Shown here: positions 1-8,745 of the stretch, piece after piece | How the letters are laid out: each line of letters starts with the position of its first letter | Numbering within the stretch: position 1 is the first letter of the stretch | NCBI GenBank assembly: GCA_001579985.1 | Contig: LRSR01014920.1 | Coordinates: forward strand, 1 to 22,757 | Direction of reading: 5' to 3' | Length of the DNA stretch: 22,757 nucleotides | DNA from: Hypsibius dujardini | Taxonomy: Eukaryota; Tardigrada; Eutardigrada; Parachela; Hypsibiidae | The notes under the pieces: generated by a model | The model's input: the letters and a program-made list of their open reading frames with translations, nothing else | What the model was told of the DNA's origin: nothing | Databases searched by the model: none | Program-made: the position numbers and the translations under genes

Positions 1-46
1 GGCACACACACACACACACACATTCTCTCTCTCTCTTTGACTCTCT
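1..46. repeat. CA and CT microsatellite in intron
   Basis: A run of CA dinucleotides is followed by a CT run. It lies in the tail of the intron that ends at base 88 with the acceptor CACACACAG, just before the first visible K2P exon. Confidence 0.8.
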
Positions 47-88
47 CTAATAACAAGCGAATTGTCTGTCTATTTGTCACACACACAG

Positions 89-1521
89 CTTGGCCAACAT
101 CGGGGACGCCCTGGCACATGCCTTCAAATTCTTCTACTGGAAAGTGTGCTGCCTCTACTGCGAGCTGAAGAAACGGCGAAAACGCCTGATGCGCATCCAG
201 AGCGTCCGCATGTCCCGCAAGTCGCATCGCTCCAGCGCCAACACCATGCTCTCCAACAACGTCGGCGGCGGCGGAACGCAGCAGAACAACAGCCTCCACA
301 CCAGCTTCAAGGTCCGCCCACCGTCCAGCGCCACCCTCAAATCGCAGGAACTGCTGAAGAACCCTAATCCGCCGGTGAATAGTCACAACATGACGCTGAT
401 CCGGATCAACGACGACGAGACCTCCCCGACACCCTCACCGACCCATCACGAGCGCGTGGGCGACTCGCCGGAGCACTCGGGCACCTCGACGGAGCGCGCG
501 ACCACCAGCATTGACCACTCCTCCACGGACGTCACCGCGGCGGCTCCGCCCACACCCCATGAGACCATCATTAGTTTCAGCGTTGAGGGGGCCGACTCGG
601 GGGGTAACAATAATAAAAAGTCGACGCCGCCGCCGGCGGAGTTGAAGAAGCTCCCGCCGATGGCGATGGACGATGAGTACGGAGAAGGGGTGGAAGATGA
701 GAAGTTGATGCTGAGCATTGCGATACCGCCGCCTGGCGGTGCGGGCGGACGGAAGATGAGCGTGTGCAACATGCCACCGGAGACGATCGACGGGATCGAC
801 TACGTGGATGAGACGCCGCAGCACTCGCCGACGCACCTCTCACCCGACGAGCACACGCAGGTCATCATCCACGACGTGCAGGACGACGACAGTCACATGG
901 GCGGGGACTTTGAGCCGCGGTACGAGAAGGTCTCGGTGCCGGTGTATATTTGCCTGCTGGTGGTGTTTGGTTATATCATCGGCGGGTCGATCCTCTTTGC
1001 GTCCTGGGAGGGGTGGAATCTCCTGGATGGTGCCTATTTCTGGTAAGCCCACCACGTGCGAGTGCTCATAGGGAGAATGTGCGCGTGTGGTCAATATGAT
1101 TTAATCATGTCGCAAGGAGTTTTACTAGACCTTGCAGCTACACTGAGGATAACATCGAGTGTCTGGCTATAAATTGTTTTTCATAACCTTAGAGTTGAGT
1201 TTGCTTGGTGCGACGCCGATACAGCTCGCGGAGCAGCGTATTTGGTTCTCTGGGTAAAGTTGAATCTTCTGTCGTTCTCGTTGCAGTTTTATAACACTGA
1301 CCACGATCGGATTCGGTGACTTTGTGCCCGGTGTCAGCTCATCCGGCGACTTCACCAACAACAGCGAGGAGAAACTGACCCTCTGCTCACTCTACCTGGT
1401 CTTCGGGATGGCGCTCCTGGCGATGAGCTTCAACCTGGTCCAGGAGGCGGCCACCGAGAAGGCTAAATGGATTGGACGCAAGTTGGGCATTCTCGGGGAC
1501 GAATCCGATGAAGACGATTGA
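89..1521 (+). CDS. Two-pore domain (K2P) potassium channel, 3' part
   Basis: This is the C-terminal part of a K2P channel, a dimeric plasma-membrane K+ leak channel. Two exons are visible, 89-1042 and 1287-1521, joined TG|T to make the Cys before the second pore. The first exon opens after an acceptor at 88 with the end of M2 (ANIGDALAHAFKFFYWK) and a basic stretch (KKRRKR). A cytoplasmic loop of about 255 residues follows, rich in Ser, Thr, Pro and His. Then come M3 (about residues 283-304 of the visible part), pore helix and filter TLTTIGFGD (322-329), M4 (348-369) and a short acidic tail ending DESDEDD. M1, the first pore and most of M2 lie upstream of the window. The intron is 244 bp with donor GTAAGC and acceptor TTGCAG. 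A long M2-M3 loop is unusual for the family and is known in vertebrate TRESK and some invertebrate channels. The family call is secure; the subfamily is not. Confidence 0.95.
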
Positions 1522-2317
1522 AGTGCCAACCATCAGTCTAGTATACCGCAACCCCCCGGGTCAACGAGTAGCGAGCGGACCCCTGCGCAATCCAGGTCTT
1601 CCAGAAACTGCCCAGCCGAACCGGTCCTCCGTGTCTGTGTTCACACACAATGCAGACAAACTGCCTGGACCCGTGACGGCCTCGAAAATGGTCTTCCGCT
1701 GTATATCTCCTCCTGACGACACTTTCTGGGGAAACGCCCACTCGCTCTCTCTGTGCGATTGCCCGCATTTTTGTGTGCGCAATGATTGTGAGCGTGGATC
1801 CGTTGATTGATTGATCCATGCTACGCCGCTCAAGCAAAGCCCAACTGTGACAGTTCTTTCGTCGTAGTACTCTCTCTCTCTCTCTCGCCCCTCTGTCTCT
1901 CTCTGTCACTCTCTCTGTCTCTTTCTGCCTCTCTGCCTCTCTCTCTCCTTTGATCGATATAATCCCTGATCGCGTGTTGTTCCCCCCCCCCCAGCTCCCA
2001 GTGTGGAAGAGAAGAGGAAAAGTCGGGGACCTGTCGGCAATGACGATAACTGTCGGATATATCGATGCGTATATGCAAACGTGTTAAGACCTCTTCTTTT
2101 TGAATACGACAGCAACTTAATTGTGTGAGCAAAAAAATCGCAACTACAATCCCTGGCTTCTCACTACTTTCTAGGCTGCGTATCGTAGACATGCCGTACA
2201 GCACCAGCAAGTTTTACCGCCGGACAATTCTATTCATGTTAATCAGTCAACTTATCGCTGAGAATACACAGACCAAGTACGAGTACAGTGATAACAGGAT
2301 ACACAAGAGAGAATAAA
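1522..2317 (+). other. Probable 3'UTR of the K2P gene with AATAAA
   Basis: No open gene follows the K2P stop. The first clear AATAAA on this strand is at 2312-2317, which would give a 3'UTR of about 800 bases. The stretch includes a TC-rich tract at about 1868-1947 and a C run near 1982-1992. The end point is inferred. Confidence 0.45.
1868..1947. repeat. TC-rich simple sequence
   Basis: Nearly pure pyrimidine sequence made of TC and CTCTGTCT words. It lies within the presumed K2P 3'UTR. Confidence 0.8.
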
Positions 2318-2734
2318 TCCGTGTGATCATCGTTCAAAGGAACCGCTGACCAATCGAACAGCGAGGCACGCCCCCACGGTATTAACACTTAACTAACAAC
2401 TCTGTAATGTGTTCATGTTCATTCTGTTTCGAAAATCTACTGCCTTTATCCCTTAACGGTATTTGGTCTGCGCAACGGAATGGACGTTTGGATGCTTCAA
2501 TCAAATCTCACGTGGTAATACTCGTATGTACATACATGATAGGCGTGGTCTTTGCAGGGGTATACAAGCTCAAACGGAGAAGCTACTTGCGGGGTTCACT
2601 CAAGAACTGCTGAATTAGCAGCGCATATGTCAGCAACACGCCTAACAGCTGAAACAACAACAACAAAAAGACCCGGACAACTTGAAGCCAGAACTAAAAT
2701 GAATGTACAATCCGATTCTGATTCCGCATGAGCA
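2318..2734. other. Intergenic, no gene seen
   Basis: Open frames here are short, and I see no domain, splice pattern or RNA gene. Confidence 0.5.
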
Positions 2735-3129
2735 TGTACAGCTACTTGCAGGTTACTTGCAAACTTTTGATTTGACGTATCGTGAGCCGCAAGACTACAC
2801 ATGTTACAAAGTTTTAATTTCTCTAAGCAAAAACCGGCCAAAATCTGGTCGTGCAATGCAAATAAATAGACTGTACTCATTTGGAAAGTATATTTGAAAA
2901 TTAAGACTGAAATTCGGCACAGTGGAAACTGAAAAAGAGTGACAGACTGAATCAATCGAAGAAAACGACAACAAATCAAAATTTCTGGGCAACGAAATTC
3001 GTAATGCGTATATTGAGTTGATTGATCGATAAGCCGGTTTGAAATTTCCACCAGTCAAACAACGTGTAGTCTTGCTTGTCAAATCAAACCAAATCAAAAG
3101 CTTGCAAGTAACTCGCAAGTAGCTGTACA
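2735..3129. mobile_element. MITE family 4, Tc1/mariner-like, about 395 bp
   Basis: The ends are inverted copies: TGTACAGCTACTTGC at the left and its near-perfect complement at the right. Pairing continues for about 45 bases (TTACTTGCAA, CTTTTGATTTG). Each end contains TA followed by CAG, which is the pattern left by Tc1/mariner transposases (TA target, CAG start). No transposase frame lies inside, so this is a non-autonomous element. It ends 17 bases from the receptor stop codon. Confidence 0.7.
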
Positions 3130-3145
3130 GTGAAAGTCTTGAAAT

Positions 3146-5742
3146 TCAAACGGTCCTGAGATTCAAACGGTCACGTGAGTTTATTTCTATCCAACCGTTT
3201 GCTAGGAGCCGGCCGTTGCTACTTTGGAGTTTGAGACAGTAAAGTAGAATCTGACACTGTGACGTCGTTCGAATCTCATGACTTTCACTGCAGGTACTGT
3301 ATTTTCGCGTTAAACAGGGACAGTCGCACTGGAGTGGAACGTGTGCACGGCTTGTGTGCACCGTATACACAGCACAAACGCCCCGTGCCCGATTAAACGT
3401 TCCACAACTCGTACGCTGTCCCTGTCTAACGAGAAAATGCAGTACAGTATCATACTCACTGTGGCCATAATTTTGGGTGGCAGACTTTAAGCCAAAAAGG
3501 ATGGTCCGAGTTCGAGCCGAATTAAGTCACCGCGCGCATGCGCTCTTAACCACAGATGACCATGCAGCCTTTACTCAATTGATCGATTGATTGAACTTGT
3601 TTATTTTGGCGGAACTTAGAGCAGCTTGCTCAATCCAATTTTTCCGCTGGGCCGGACATCAAATCAAAGATTCAGGAGAAAGCAGTGGCAAGAGTGGTTC
3701 AAACTCAGACCACCCTGATGGCTCGAACTGTGCCACCCAAAATTGTGGCCATGTGTGTACTCACTGTGGCGACGAAGGTCCTGTCCAGCGCGAAAAATCC
3801 TGCCGCGGTAAAGCCAAACGTATTCTCCCGCCGAAGCGTCAGCAGGTCGATCTTGAATTCCACGCGTCTCGCAGAGCACCGCTGAGTCTCATGGGAAACG
3901 TGTTTGCTCGTTTTCATCCGTTGCATGATGGTTTGCAGGAGCTTTTCTCCCTGGAAAAAGTATCAAATAACCGCTGACTCAGGAGGATCTCGAAGAACAA
4001 AGTACCCAAAATCGCTTAATCAATAAAAATATTATTCAAAGAGGTCAGGATTATTTTGAAAAAAAAACTCATTGTGAATGAATCATCAAACAAATCTCAA
4101 GGGGAAAGGGAACCTTTTTCTCCACTTTGTGATTCTATACAGCGGCGACATTGAGATTTTTTCGGCACTTCTCTAACGACATTTGCATGAAAATATTATT
4201 TTATAGAATTCATTGGATGCGGCACAGAATTCACCACAAGACCGCAGTCATAACTTTGATTTTTCTATTCCCGTCAAAAAAAAGGTTCCCTTTCCCCTTG
4301 ACATCTCACATCCGATCCCCTTGAAATGAATTCGAACGAAATCTCACATCCGATGAAATGATCCAGGAATTTGAGTTAGGCACACAAACCTCTTCCTTGA
4401 AATTGTTGCACAAAATCGCAGGGATTCCAATGAGAAACAAGACGTTCCAACTCGTTTGAAAAGCTGCTACAAACAACGCCGTCCATTTCAGTGCAACCCC
4501 AGACGTCATCTCGCCGATCAACCCAGCCGCCAGCAAAACCGAAGCTCCCGAATGTAGCAGAAACATCAACCCAAACGTCTCCTCCAACGCATCGTGATAG
4601 CTTTCCACAACGTCAAGTTGCTGTTGAAAAGCAACAATCTCTCGATCCTCACGGTTATTTTGACCGTTCAACCTCCCGGACGGAACACCGTCAACCCTCC
4701 CGAACAGATTACCGTCAACCCTTCCAGACGAAACACCGTCTAACCTCCCGGACGGAACACCGTCAACCCTCCCGGACGGAACACCGTCCACCCTCCCGGA
4801 TAGAACACCGTCAACCCTCCCGGACAGAACACCGTCCATCCTTCCGGGTGGAACACCGTCAACCCTCCCGGACGGAACACCGTCCACCCTCCCTGACGGA
4901 ACACCGTCCACCGTTTCGGATGGAACACCGTCAACCCTCCCGGACAGAACACCGTCAACCCTCTCGGACGGAACACGGTCAACCCTTCCGGACGGAGCGA
5001 CGGCCTCGCGAAGAACTCGAACGAAGCGGATGCCGGCGTAGACCTGACTGCACCATCACGTGATCATTAGCCCTTCAATAAAGGTCAATATGCCGACAGT
5101 AGTGCTGGAGTACAGCTGGATCACCCACGCCGGAAATTGGATGGTACTGGCGATGGGCCAGATCGTTTTCGTCGCAGTGGTATTCCTAATCTCGAACACC
5201 CAAAACTCGACCTCCGTCTGTTGGTATGCGAGGACAAGTGACACGGCACTAACGACGGTGATTATGACTTCGAAGCGCTCCACCTGCTTCAGGGTTGTAA
5301 CGACAACGGGTTTAGGGCAATTCTGAAATGCCGTCGCGAGGAGGAGTTGACGGTTGCGCACAACTTTATGAAGCTGACTTTGGCGAAATTGCAGAGCGTA
5401 GACAATAATTGAGTAGGCGATTTGTTTAATGCGCCAACGGAGAAGATCGAGAACCTTCATGAATGTCAGCTCTGGCCCGGTGAGGAGGTAAATAATTTGG
5501 GAGAGCTGACGCAGTATCGTGACGGGAAGGTACAGTCCGTACCACAGAATCTTCACGCCGTGCCAGAGCTGTGTGCATAATTGATGCGGCCGAAAGGTCT
5601 TGGAACAAAATCGCTTTCCAGGGGGTTTATCGACATCTTGCTCACAGCTCTTGAGAAAGGTCAAAGCACACAAAATCTTCCAACTCAAACCATAATCAGC
5701 AGCCGTTTTATAAATTTCAGTCATTTCATGGCCGTGACACAT
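3146..5742 (-). CDS. Gustatory-receptor-like seven-TM protein
   Basis: Proposed exons are 5742-5060, 4672-4390, 3950-3765 and 3256-3146, about 420 aa, near the usual gustatory receptor (Gr, 7tm_7) length. TM1 lies at about 63-88, TM2 105-122, TM3 157-173 and TM4 202-225. Exon 2 holds a His-containing helix (VVESYHDALEETFG) with TM5 and TM6. Exon 3 has FTAAGFFALDRTF, matching the family's FxaxGFFxLDR region before TM7. Exon 4 has a TM7-like TCQILLYCLKLQ. Grs are ligand-gated cation channels with an intracellular N terminus. Exon 3 borders are strong (TTTTTCCAG, GTGAGT). The exon 1 to 2 join is uncertain: an in-frame TGA at 5058-5056 must be removed using donor AC|GTGATG, and the acceptor lies in a 24-bp minisatellite array. 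A stop-disrupted allele or pseudogene is the alternative. The last exon is plausible rather than certain. Confidence 0.72.
3295..3444. mobile_element. MITE family 2, copy 1 (150 bp)
   Basis: Terminal inverted repeats run TACTGTATTTTCGCGTTA... and end in ...GAAAATGCAGTA, each with the word ACAGGGACAG about 20 bases in. It matches the element at 6498-6646 in inverted orientation along its whole length. It lies in the last intron of the receptor gene and has no coding capacity. Confidence 0.8.
3461..3757. mobile_element. MITE family 1, copy A (about 297 bp)
   Basis: The two ends are inverted copies of TGGCCAyAATTTTGGGTGGCA. The body matches 9767-10060 in opposite orientation with few differences. 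The 13-bp word TACTCACTGTGGC occurs at 3453-3465 and again at 3758-3770, so a target duplication of 8 to 13 bp is visible (its exact length is unclear because it overlaps the inverted repeat). It lies in the last intron of the receptor gene. The duplicated word carries the splice donor on the minus strand. Confidence 0.85.
4097..4301. mobile_element. MITE family 3 (about 205 bp)
   Basis: Inverted repeats TCAAGGGGAAAGGGAACC at 4097 and its exact complement ending at 4301 enclose an AT-rich body without an open frame. It lies in the intron between receptor exons 2 and 3. A 14-bp word, ATCTCACATCCGAT, is repeated directly just to its right (4304 and 4341). Confidence 0.75.
4664..4997. repeat. 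24-bp minisatellite, about 14 units
   Basis: The imperfect unit reads CCCTCCCGGACGGAACACCG plus TCAA on the plus strand. Because 24 is a multiple of three, several frames stay open on both strands: VDGVPSGR repeats on minus and RTEHRQPS repeats on plus. It lies between receptor exons coding TM4 and TM5, most likely in the intron, though its minus frame runs straight into exon 2. Confidence 0.9.
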
Positions 5743-6497
5743 TCGAAAGTGAAAACAAAATACAGCAAAATGCTTGTTTAATATTGCTCATTGGATCCGG
5801 TGGAAATTTTGTTGGCGTGACGCGCGAAAATGTTTTCATCATCGTCATCACATTTGCCATGCTCGATTCCCGATTCCCGATTCCCGATTCCCTGGTGAAA
5901 CGGAGTCCGGCGAAGCGCGTCGGGTGGCAGATTCCGTCAACTAAGCGAATTCCACAGGAAAGAAGTTCAGGGCGAGAGCTGAACTAGAACCGAACCATAA
6001 ACTCTCGTGATATTCGGATTCGTCTGACCGTTTGTTCTCTATGTTTGGTCTGACCTTCGTATTTGTTGATGTGGTCTGCCGGTCAATATTTCCAGTTTGA
6101 ATCTCGTGATATTCGGGTCCGTCTGACCGTCTGTTCTAGGTTTAGTGACCTTGGTCTGTATGTTTGATCTGACCTTCGTAATTTTTGGTGTGGTCTGCCG
6201 GTCAATATTTCCAGTTTGATTCTCATGTTCCTCATATTTCTCACATGTACTCGTACTCGTAATTCTCGTGCTGGAGTAGTTCTCGTTCTTGTCTTGTACG
6301 AAGGATGTTTCTGCGTCGATTGAAAAATACGCTTGTTACACTGCAGCCATGTCTATCAGATAAGGATGAGTCTTCGAAGCTCGGTTCGAGACTTTCTCGG
6401 CTTGATTTTCAACTCCTCATTCGGTCTACTTTTCATCGTATTGCTATCTCGGCTTCTCTCGATTTACTGTGCAAGTGATGATAATTCCGAAAAGCAG
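5743..6497. other. Intergenic, tandem repeats only
   Basis: This is upstream of the receptor ATG. It holds a heptamer array (CGATTCC, four copies, 5864-5892) and an imperfect duplication at 6003-6219. I see no gene and no clear core promoter. Confidence 0.5.
6003..6219. repeat. Imperfect direct duplication, 100-119 bp
   Basis: CTCGTGATATTCGG begins at 6003 and again at 6103. Both copies end with GTGGTCTGCCGGTCAATATT. The second copy is about 19 bases longer. Confidence 0.8.
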
Positions 6498-6646
6498 TAC
6501 TGTATTTTCGCGTTAGACAGGGACAGTGCACGAGCTGTGGAACGTTTAACCGGCCACGCGGCGCTTGTGCTGTGTGTACGGTGCACACAACCGTGCACAC
6601 GTTCCACTCCAGCACAACTGTCCCTGTCTTACGCGAAAATACAGTA
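6498..6646. mobile_element. MITE family 2, copy 2 (149 bp)
   Basis: It starts TACTGTATTTTCGCG and ends CGCGAAAATACAGTA, a perfect inverted pair. Internal GTGCACACAACCGTGCACAC is self-complementary. It aligns end to end with 3295-3444 in inverse orientation. Confidence 0.85.
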
Positions 6647-7215
6647 CTCGTTATTCTCGTGTATCGTAAGGTCAACAGGACTTCCGGTTTCTCGAAGGGG
6701 GAATAGGTCCTCTCATTGGCTGCCGTTTAATAATACGGTTGATTGATTTTCTGCCAGTCTGTCTATTCGTCTGGCTGCCAGGCTGTTTGGTGTTTCGCGG
6801 TTCTCATTACGCCAGTGTATTTTCCCTGCTAGTATGACCATCATCATAATGGTCTGGCAATTTGTTTGTTCCGACGCCTGTTTCTTCTCGGTCTGACTGC
6901 CCATGTCCTAGTGTCGGCCTGGCTTTCAGTCGGTCGATACAACCAACCCTACGGGATATCGGGTTGTCTGACCAACTTCATGGAAGTCCATCCGTCTGAC
7001 CGTCTTTCTGCCTGACTGATTTCCGGTCAGGCCCCGGAAGAACATGGCACACCTGTTTACCTGCGGTACATGTGATATGCTTGTTTTCACTGATGTTTTA
7101 TCCGGGGCCAATCACTCTTCTGCAAACCAAATCCAGAAGTAAAGTTTACTGACCCTTCTAATCGCCCGAGTTAGGAAGTAGTAAACACGCTAGTTTAGAT
7201 TACATACGATTAGAC
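6647..7215. other. Intergenic, no gene seen
   Basis: GTCTG- and CCAG-rich low-complexity DNA. No domain-bearing frame or RNA gene is recognised. Confidence 0.5.
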
Positions 7216-7352
7216 TACTGTAGAGTCTCGACCACTTGGTGCCAGTTTTTAATCACCCCTGTATATTATGACTGCAGGGTACTACAGTGTGTGTAGGCAT
7301 AATATACGGGTGGGTCTAAAAACTGGCACCAAGTGGTCGAGACTCTGCAGTA
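7216..7352. mobile_element. MITE family 5, copy 1 (137-bp hairpin)
   Basis: A near-perfect hairpin of about 55-bp arms. It starts TACTGTAGAGTCTCGACC and ends with the complement ...CTCTGCAGTA. It has the same length (137 bp) and plan as 17410-17546. A TA at each outer edge fits Tc1/mariner-type insertion. Confidence 0.8.
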
Positions 7353-7524
7353 TGTCTGTATATCATAACTGGTCCAGGGACTTCTCAAGCTACCAGCTAC
7401 CAGTCAGGACAGCCACAATTGATATTTATAACTACTTTATTAGTTGATAAGTACTGAGAGAATACCAGATGACATTGGAAATCGGTTCGGATTTACGTCT
7501 TCAACAGTTTTACTTTTAAATCTA

Positions 7525-8004
7525 ATGGTTAACATGACGCGCTTTTCATTGACCGTACCTTGTGCTTTCCTAGTCGCCGCAATGGTTCTCGGAGCTGACG
7601 CGGAGGAACGTGGGAAGCTGTCGCATGACGCAGCAAAGCGCCTCCTCACCGCAGCGGGCATCACGACCCGCTCATCCGGGAACTGTGACGACCGCGAGAA
7701 TCCAAGGTGCACTTCGCTCGACCAAATCCGATCGGAGACAATCGATGCGGTGATCAACTTCAAACGACAGTCTGGAGCGCGTGTCGTCGTCACCGGGGGA
7801 ACGGAGAAGGGTCACGCTGCAGGAACGTACAGTCATTGGAACGGCTACAAACTGGACATTGCAAAAGACGCCACGGCAGACGCCTACATTACGGGAAATT
7901 TTGTGTACTTGGGCCAGCTGAACAACGGCTGGAAACAGTACAAGGACCGGTCGGACAACGTCTGGACCAACGAAGGCAACCATTGGGATGTTGTAGTTAA
8001 ATAA
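7525..8004 (+). CDS. Secreted M15-type zinc peptidase homologue
   Basis: This intronless frame of 159 aa opens with a signal peptide (about 1-26, cut after GADA). A second ATG at 7534 has the better context (AAC before it) and gives a protein three residues shorter. The mature part carries the M15/hedgehog-fold metal pattern: His104 and Asp111 in SHWNGYKLD (H-x6-D), then Glu150 and His153 in NEGNHWDV, supplying the zinc ligands and catalytic base of D,D-carboxypeptidase-like enzymes. Two Cys (SGNC, NPRC) could pair. The segments TGGTEKGHAAGTYSH and EGNHWDV resemble secreted proteins I associate with bacteria and fungi, so lateral transfer is likely. A cell-wall peptide substrate is an inference from the family. 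AATAAA at 8000-8005 overlaps the stop codon. Confidence 0.85.
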   Translation: MVNMTRFSLTVPCAFLVAAMVLGADAEERGKLSHDAAKRLLTAAGITTRSSGNCDDRENPRCTSLDQIRSETIDAVINFKRQSGARVVVTGGTEKGHAAGTYSHWNGYKLDIAKDATADAYITGNFVYLGQLNNGWKQYKDRSDNVWTNEGNHWDVVVK

Positions 8005-8005
8005 A
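8000..8005 (+). promoter_or_regulatory. AATAAA overlapping the peptidase stop codon
   Basis: The hexamer spans the last codon and TAA stop (8002-8004). If used, the 3'UTR would be only some 15-30 bases. Confidence 0.55.
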
Positions 8006-8512
8006 TTGCTATTCCTCGTATAAAACAGCTTTCGCATACAGTATGCAGATATAGTACATAATTGAAATACTTAGAACAACATCATTTCGGCTAACAGTTG
8101 CTTGAAGGTACATTCATTGTTTTATTCGAAATTTAATTTCTACTTGGAGAAATGTTCCCATCTCATCCGGAAACACTGGTGTACACGCTATGGGACAATG
8201 GGTTAGATAAACACAATCAGTAAATCAACCAGCAGAGCTGCACCGCTTGTTTTGTAGTCACTTTAAATCGTTTCAAAGTCACTGGTTGATTAGTTGACTG
8301 CGTTCAACTAACCCCCCGCCCCCNCATTCAATCTTTTCCTGTCGCTTATTGTATGTGGATGTGGAAGAAGTAATGCTATCATCATCTTCAATATCAAGTT
8401 GGTAGATCAAGGATTTTTTCTTGTTTCATCCCTGGTGCAACTGATAAGGATCATACTGCAGGACCTATTGCCATGTAACGAATAGAAACAGGATATTGCA
8501 AAAAACGCCACT
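8006..8512. other. Intergenic between convergent genes
   Basis: No gene seen. It contains the only undetermined base of the window (8324), inside a C-rich run. Confidence 0.6.
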
Positions 8513-8518
8513 TTTATT
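8513..8518 (-). promoter_or_regulatory. Poly(A) signal of the OATP gene
   Basis: AATAAA on the minus strand (CGAATAAAAG), about 230 bases after the OATP stop. It is the best canonical signal in the 3' flank. Confidence 0.55.
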
Positions 8519-8745
8519 CGGACAAATAAAAATATGAATGGAAGAGAGTGAAGGAGAAGGATGCTGATGACGATCAAACGGATTAAAATCCATCGTCAGC
8601 GCCAAAAACAGCGGGAAGTGCTTGGGCTGCGGAATCATAGGCGGCGCGACAGTTCGTGTACTTCGTAACAACCGGAATTAGCTGAATCTACGCGTGGTCA
8701 GTTCTTTTTGCCATAATGAAGTGCCATGACGTTACGGTGCAGCTG

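Noticed and set aside
435-843. Long open frames on the minus strand opposite the K2P loop
   Set aside because: They are antisense shadows of GC-rich codons. The plus frame has clear K2P homology and splice sites.
3461-3757. tRNA-derived SINE, because of GGTTCAAACT and TTCGAGCC words
   Set aside because: No A box at proper spacing and no poly(A) or simple tail. The inverted termini identify a DNA-type MITE.
4664-4997. CRISPR-like array
   Set aside because: The units are contiguous with no unique spacers, in an animal-type genome. It is a minisatellite.
4491-5063. A 190-residue plus-strand frame with RTEHRQPS repeats
   Set aside because: It follows from the 24-bp period keeping frames open. 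Outside the array it runs antisense to receptor exon sequence.
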